A DNA stretch of 9,856 nt. Source: Bacillus sp. JCM 19058 (GTDB lineage: Bacteria; Bacillota; Bacilli; Bacillales_H; Bacillaceae_D). The DNA lies in NCBI GenBank assembly GCA_001310555.1, contig BAXO01000132.1, positions 1 through 9,856 on the forward strand. The letters are read 5' to 3'. A program made the position numbers and the translations under genes. Shown in pieces: positions 6,969 through 9,856 of the stretch; position 1 is the first letter of the stretch, and each line of letters begins with the position of its first letter. The notes beneath the pieces are model-generated. The model saw only the letters and a program-made list of their open reading frames with translations. It had not been told where the DNA came from and made no database searches.

Positions 6969-7003
6969 TAAAGGGCGCTTTGTTAAAGGCCCTTTATTTT
7001 TTT
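6969..7003 (+). terminator. Terminator of the MarR-type gene
   Basis: TAAAGGGC (6969-6976) pairs with GCCCTTTA (6989-6996) and seven Ts follow. It stands 30 bases after the repaired stop codon. 7004-7105 holds nothing recognisable. Confidence 0.82.
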
Positions 7004-7105
7004 ACTTTTAGATCTTGATAATGCAAAAAAAATTGCTCATTTTTCTAGCTAAAGTCTTTCACCATGGCGTCTTTCTGTGGAACATTGGAACTTTTAATTT
7101 GGAGA

Positions 7106-7501
7106 TTATAGTCTATATGATTTTATTTCCTTTACCTTTCCAGATTTTGAAGTATTACTGAACATATATACATCACAAAAATCAGTTTTAGTTCCATTTG
7201 CGGATAAAATTACACCATTTATGGAAGCGAATTTCCCGTGAGTTATCACTTGGTAAATTTCAAGGCAGTCAACAATTTCTTTACCTTCCTCCTCCAAAAT
7301 AGTAAATAATGAACTTATACCCTCTATTTTCTTATTATCTTTTAATTGATACCATATAATAGCTTCATCCACATATTCCTTAATGACTTCATTTTGCTGT
7401 TTTAATATAGCTACTGTAAAATCAATAACTATTTGTTTCCTTGGAGCATTGTCACATCCCTTTGGAATGATGAGTTTCATTTTATTTGGGGAACTGTTCA
7501 C
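7106..7501 (-). CDS. NTF2-like / SnoaL-like domain protein
   Basis: A 131-residue protein and the only full-length gene in the window without a frameshift. The start is GTG at 7501, preceded by TAGGAGGTG at ideal distance. The layout (long N-terminal helices, FTVAILKQQNEVIKEYVDE, then GISSLFTILEEEGKEIVDCLEIYQ, then strands ITHGKFASINGVILSANG, FCDVYMFSNTS, VKEIKSYRL) matches the cone-shaped NTF2/SnoaL fold. Members may be enzymes, binding proteins or of unknown role. No catalytic residues can be assigned here. There is no signal peptide. The stretch TTAACA-15-TATAAT upstream may be its promoter. Neighbours do not suggest a function. Confidence 0.65.
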   Translation of the reverse strand: MNSSPNKMKLIIPKGCDNAPRKQIVIDFTVAILKQQNEVIKEYVDEAIIWYQLKDNKKIEGISSLFTILEEEGKEIVDCLEIYQVITHGKFASINGVILSANGTKTDFCDVYMFSNTSKSGKVKEIKSYRL

Positions 7502-7547
7502 TTAATCCACCTCCTAAAGATAATTTCCAGATGGTTTCTATTCTTTC

Positions 7548-7574
7548 ATTATAGACTACCACTTACAGTGTTAA
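7548..7574 (-). promoter_or_regulatory. Possible promoter of the NTF2-like gene
   Basis: On the minus strand a perfect TATAAT (7548-7553) follows TTAACA (7569-7574) after only 15 bases, a short spacer. It is about 45 bases before the GTG start. The rest of 7502-7776 holds no gene I can support; ATG 7650 opens only a nine-codon frame (MTKRNNRNP). Confidence 0.33.
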
Positions 7575-7776
7575 TACGTTTATTTAACTGGAACCTAGAT
7601 TTCAGTAATAGCTGTGGGACTCAGCGGAGTGGGATTTTATATTCTTCTTTTATGACAAAAAGAAACAATCGCAATCCTTAGCAATAGTTAATAAAACGTA
7701 GGAATGGTGGAGCAGCCATCAAATGTGAATTGTTAATTTCTTTATCATTTAAAAGGTGCAAGTCTGTGAATATATA

Positions 7777-8074
7777 TTAAATTTGTGGTGAGGCAAAGTG
7801 AAATCGACAGTATCCAATTTCAGCAGCGTTTTTAATAAGTTCAAGATTTAACCACGAACAAAGCTTCAGGTGGTTAAAGACAGATTGGTGACTTACTTCT
7901 ATATGAATTCGCATATATCTTTCTGCTTCATAAAGTCTATCTTCATACGGGTAGATAACTCCTTTTTCAATTTCTTCACCACACAACAAACATTTAAAAG
8001 ATTCATTCTCCTGTATATAACCTTGTTTTAATTTTTTTTAAGGAAGCGTTCCAAAAAGCATTTAAAATCTCCAT
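7777..8074 (-). pseudogene. DUF2087-type protein, N-terminal part with altered C-terminus and frameshift
   Basis: The start ATG 8072-8074 follows AAAGGA. The first frame reads MEILNAFWNASLKK; removing one base of the eight-T run at 8032-8039 joins it to LKQGYIQENESFKCLLCGEE and IEKGVIYPYEDRLYEAERYMR, then HIEVSHQSVFNHL. FWxAS...LKxGY and the CxxC...HxxxxH zinc-finger-like segment are typical of the N-terminal part of DUF2087 proteins, thought to be DNA- or RNA-binding regulators. The expected continuation (KKYTGLTxHQxxLL and the helix-turn-helix) is absent. After about 7866 an unrelated stretch, KLCSWLNLELIKNAAEIGYC, runs to TAA 7777. The gene was therefore probably cut by insertion or deletion. 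The repaired product is about 98 residues and unlikely to be functional. Confidence 0.55.
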
Positions 8075-8309
8075 TAATAATCCTTTCAATAATTAATGAC
8101 AAACAAATAATTAAAAAGTTAGCGTATTTTCAGCGGGAACTATTTGTCATTAGAGTGTCTAATGCACCCAGTTTTTATATAACCTTATCCACACTCTTAA
8201 TACCGTAACAGAATATTTAGAGGTTTAGTCTACTTGTTACCAAATATATTGAGCGAGGTACGAGTGAAAAGAAAGGTCGGGAAGAATTTTAATAGAAAGT
8301 AAAGCGACC
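8075..8309. other. Gene-free intergenic region between diverging genes
   Basis: This stretch separates the DUF2087-type gene (minus) from the XRE operon (plus). It is AT-rich, with no frame, hairpin or RNA gene that I can support apart from the ribosome site of the DUF2087 gene at its left edge. Confidence 0.4.
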
Positions 8310-8339
8310 TTTACTGTAAAGGGTGTTTTACGTTATAAT
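8310..8339 (+). promoter_or_regulatory. Promoter with overlapping dyads, probable XRE autoregulatory operator
   Basis: TTTACT (8310-8315) and TATAAT (8334-8339) are 18 bases apart. Three half-sites fill the interval: TTTAC (8310-8314), GTAAA (8316-8320) and TTTAC (8327-8331). These form two overlapping dyads, TTTAC-T-GTAAA and GTAAA-N6-TTTAC. Binding of a small dimeric repressor here would block RNA polymerase, so the XRE protein encoded 20 bases downstream is the natural candidate. Confidence 0.65.
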
Positions 8340-8358
8340 ACTTTATGTAGGAGGAGTG

Positions 8359-8567
8359 ATGAAAGTTTTGAAAAATCGAATAAAACAATTAAGACAAGAA
8401 AAAAAAGATGTCTCAAGATCAGTTGGCATCTTTGTTATCAGTGTCAAGACAAACGATTATTTCTATAGAAAAAGGCCGATATAACCCTTCTCTACCTCTT
8501 GCAATAAAAATCGCTCGTTGTTTTGACACGCATGTTGAAGAAGTTTTTTTTAATGGATGAAGAATAG
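8359..8567 (+). pseudogene. XRE family helix-turn-helix regulator (YozG-like), two homopolymer frameshifts
   Basis: A small single-domain DNA-binding protein of the Cro/CI type. ATG 8359 lies close behind AGGAGGAG; TTG 8368 is an alternative start. After removal of one A from the eight-A run at about 8399-8406 it reads [59 protein letters not shown]. Residues 18-45 form the helix-turn-helix, and the SRQTI-x-x-IE-x-GRYNPSL signature is classic. Removing one T from the eight-T run at 8544-8551 gives the usual end VFLMDEE, TAG 8565-8567, 68 residues in all. The next gene starts 19 bases later, and such regulators are commonly paired with a small membrane protein gene. Both breaks are in long runs, so they may be read errors. 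Confidence 0.85.
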
Positions 8568-8586
8568 CTTATTCAGGAGGAATATT

Positions 8587-8977
8587 ATGAAAATGAGTAA
8601 TAAAGCAGGAAGGTCTTTCTATTTTATTTTTGGAGTAATATTTACTATTTATGCTGTTATTGTAAGTTTAGCTAGTATATCAACTGGTTCATTTTTTTGT
8701 TGGACATGAACTTTTATTAATTAGTACATCAATTATGGGGTTTTGTTTATCTTATTTGTTTCCGCAATTTAAAGATAATGATGAGCGTACAAAAAAAATA
8801 AGGGACAGAGGTTTATTTTATAGCTACTTCATTACACTATTATATATGTTAGTCATAATGTTAACATATCAGTTAGAAATTGTGATGTTAACAGGATATC
8901 AAACTGTTTGTTTATTAGTGGCTTTAATGTTAAGTACAACCTTTCTTTCCTTTGTTGTTTTATCAAAGCGTTATTAA
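8587..8977 (+). pseudogene. Small four-helix membrane protein paired with the XRE regulator, frameshifted
   Basis: ATG 8587 follows CAGGAGG. The first frame stops at 8708; removing one T from the seven-T run at 8692-8698 joins SFF to VGHELLLISTSIMGFCLSYL and onward to SKRY, TAA 8975-8977, about 129 residues. Four membrane helices are visible: FYFIFGVIFTIYAVIVSLA, LLLISTSIMGFCLSYLF, YSYFITLLYMLVIMLTY and CLLVALMLSTTFLSFVVL. A charged cytoplasmic-looking segment (FKDNDERTKKIRDRG) lies between the second and third. It forms an operon with the XRE gene. Its function is unknown; it could sense or protect the membrane, or it could give immunity to the neighbouring bacteriocin-like product, which is inference only. 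Confidence 0.72.
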
Positions 8978-9125
8978 AATTTAGCCTATTAAAAAAAATG
9001 TGCTGTCCTGAAATAAATAAAGGAAGAACAATTTTGGTTAGTATCCTTGTATTTATGTCAAACATTGTAGACTTCTTAGAAGTTATGTCGAAGGGATTAT
9101 ACTAGATGGTTATGTATGATATTGT

Positions 9126-9151
9126 AATATTTGGTTGGCCAACCAAATATT
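9126..9151. repeat. Perfect 26-bp palindrome before the bacteriocin-like gene
   Basis: Arms AATATTTGGTTGG (9126-9138) and CCAACCAAATATT (9139-9151) are exact reverse complements without a spacer. It lies between the XRE/membrane operon and the start of the secreted precursor, 20 bases before ATG 9171. It may be an operator or an mRNA hairpin. The following TTTA is too short for a normal terminator tail. Confidence 0.8.
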
Positions 9152-9170
9152 TTACAAAGGAATTGATAGA

Positions 9171-9856
9171 ATGTTAAAAAGGAATACGTTAATGATTTGG
9201 TGTTCAGTTTTTTTTATTAGTTAATTTATTTGGTCCATTTGGCAATTCTGCAACTGCATCTTCAAATGATATAAGAGATACTGTTGAACGTTTAAATGAG
9301 ATGAGTGAATTATTTGAAGAAGTAGATATTAATATAATAAAATCACTAAGACAAGAGGCTAAAGATCTAATAAATAATAAGGAATTAGTTCTATATAGCG
9401 ATAACGAATTAAATTTTGATGCAATTACAGCACAGCGCCATATAGAAGCTAATCTCATTCATATAAATATCCCTTTTGAAATTGGGCTTGAAGAGAGTAT
9501 TGAAGGTTTAGTTGTTGTATTTGACGAGGAAAAAAATTAGAGAGTTATTCAGAAATTCATTTAAAAACAAACAAAGAAGAGTTGAATGGATTTTCAGCTG
9601 TTTATGCGAACGGAGAACTTATAAATGAAGTTCATCTAGATTTTACGAAAGAAGATTTTAAAGAAATCACCATGCCGGAATTTACAACATTTGGATTTAA
9701 CAAATGGTGGAAAGGTTTTAATGATTGCTTAAGTAATAAAGGTGTAAGTTGGGCATTAATTACTTTAGCTGGATCAATATGTGGGGGAGCGTGTGCAGTT
9801 ACTTATGGTGCTGGATGTCTCGTTTGTTTCCATGGATTAACGTTTTTGACTGGTTT
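9171..9856 (+). pseudogene. Putative secreted immunity/bacteriocin fusion precursor (halocin C8-like), 5' part, frameshifted, runs off the window
   Basis: ATG 9171 follows AAAGGA. Two run-length errors split the frame: one extra T at 9208-9215 and one missing A at 9530-9536. Repaired, the visible part has about 228 residues. A signal peptide (MLKRNTLMIWCSVFLLVNLF, with cleavage probable after A27-T28-A29) leads into a charged, helical region (about 30-130) and a second region to about 175. Then comes WWKGFNDCLSNKGVSWALI and a glycine/cysteine-rich hydrophobic tail with cysteines at 186, 204, 208, 216 and 219. Such a secreted pro-region followed by a Cys-rich hydrophobic C-terminal domain matches the immunity/bacteriocin fusion proteins of Bacillus. 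In halocin C8 one precursor yields an immunity protein and a peptide. The family assignment is recognition from memory and needs a search. Confidence 0.6.

Noticed and set aside
7650..7679. ATG reading MTKRNNRNP, like the start of an IS3-type OrfA or a small spore protein
   Set aside because: It stops after nine codons and has no ribosome site, so chance is the simplest reading.
8998..9105. Short plus-strand frame starting MCCPEINKGRT between the membrane protein and the palindrome
   Set aside because: Only an A-run stands where a ribosome site should be, and there is no recognisable family. A real small peptide cannot be excluded.
1..9856. CRISPR arrays, tRNA or rRNA genes, replication origin
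   Set aside because: No regularly spaced repeats, no tRNA cloverleaf and no rRNA sequence were seen on reading both strands.

Overview
The window looks like accessory chromosome or plasmid DNA from an AT-rich Gram-positive spore-former, most like the Bacillus cereus group or a relative. The reasons are the low GC content, strong AGGAGG-type ribosome binding sites, TTG and GTG starts, U-tailed hairpin terminators, and familiar Bacillus families (TetR, MarR and XRE regulators, a DUF2087 protein, an NTF2-like protein). Species identity is inference. Mobile-element debris is frequent, and one gene (a GNAT acetyltransferase) is clearly richer in GC.

Layout. 22-605 (-): TetR-type regulator with its own promoter and a dyad between -35 and -10. 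About 784-2511: remains of a Tn7-like transposon, with end-like repeats, a decayed 5' part of tnsA, and then an aminoglycoside-kinase-like gene as probable cargo. 2627-2828: tail of an IS110-family transposase and a strong terminator. 2920-3760: an unrecognised small ORF and the GC-rich GNAT gene. 3761-4974: a long leader holding two hairpins, a SAM-dependent methyltransferase, and a perfect bidirectional terminator. 5060-6041 (-): SDR oxidoreductase preceded by an orphan coding fragment. About 6115-6330 (-): tail of an IS30-family transposase. 6444-7003: MarR regulator with operator and terminator. 7106-7501 (-): an intact NTF2-like protein. 7777-8074 (-): DUF2087 protein with a replaced C-terminus. 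8310-8977: XRE regulator and four-helix membrane protein in one operon, with an autoregulatory-looking promoter. 9126-9856: a 26-bp perfect palindrome, then the 5' part of a secreted, cysteine-rich precursor that resembles the immunity/bacteriocin fusion proteins of the halocin C8 type; it runs off the right edge.

Almost every gene is broken by one or two single-base indels, mostly in homopolymer runs. Each can be repaired to a full-length family member by changing one base. This pattern suggests uncorrected sequencing error at least as much as real gene decay. The tnsA remnant differs: it has a nonsense substitution and lacks its 3' part, so it is genuinely decayed. The most interesting part is the right end, where the regulator/membrane pair sits beside the putative bacteriocin precursor.
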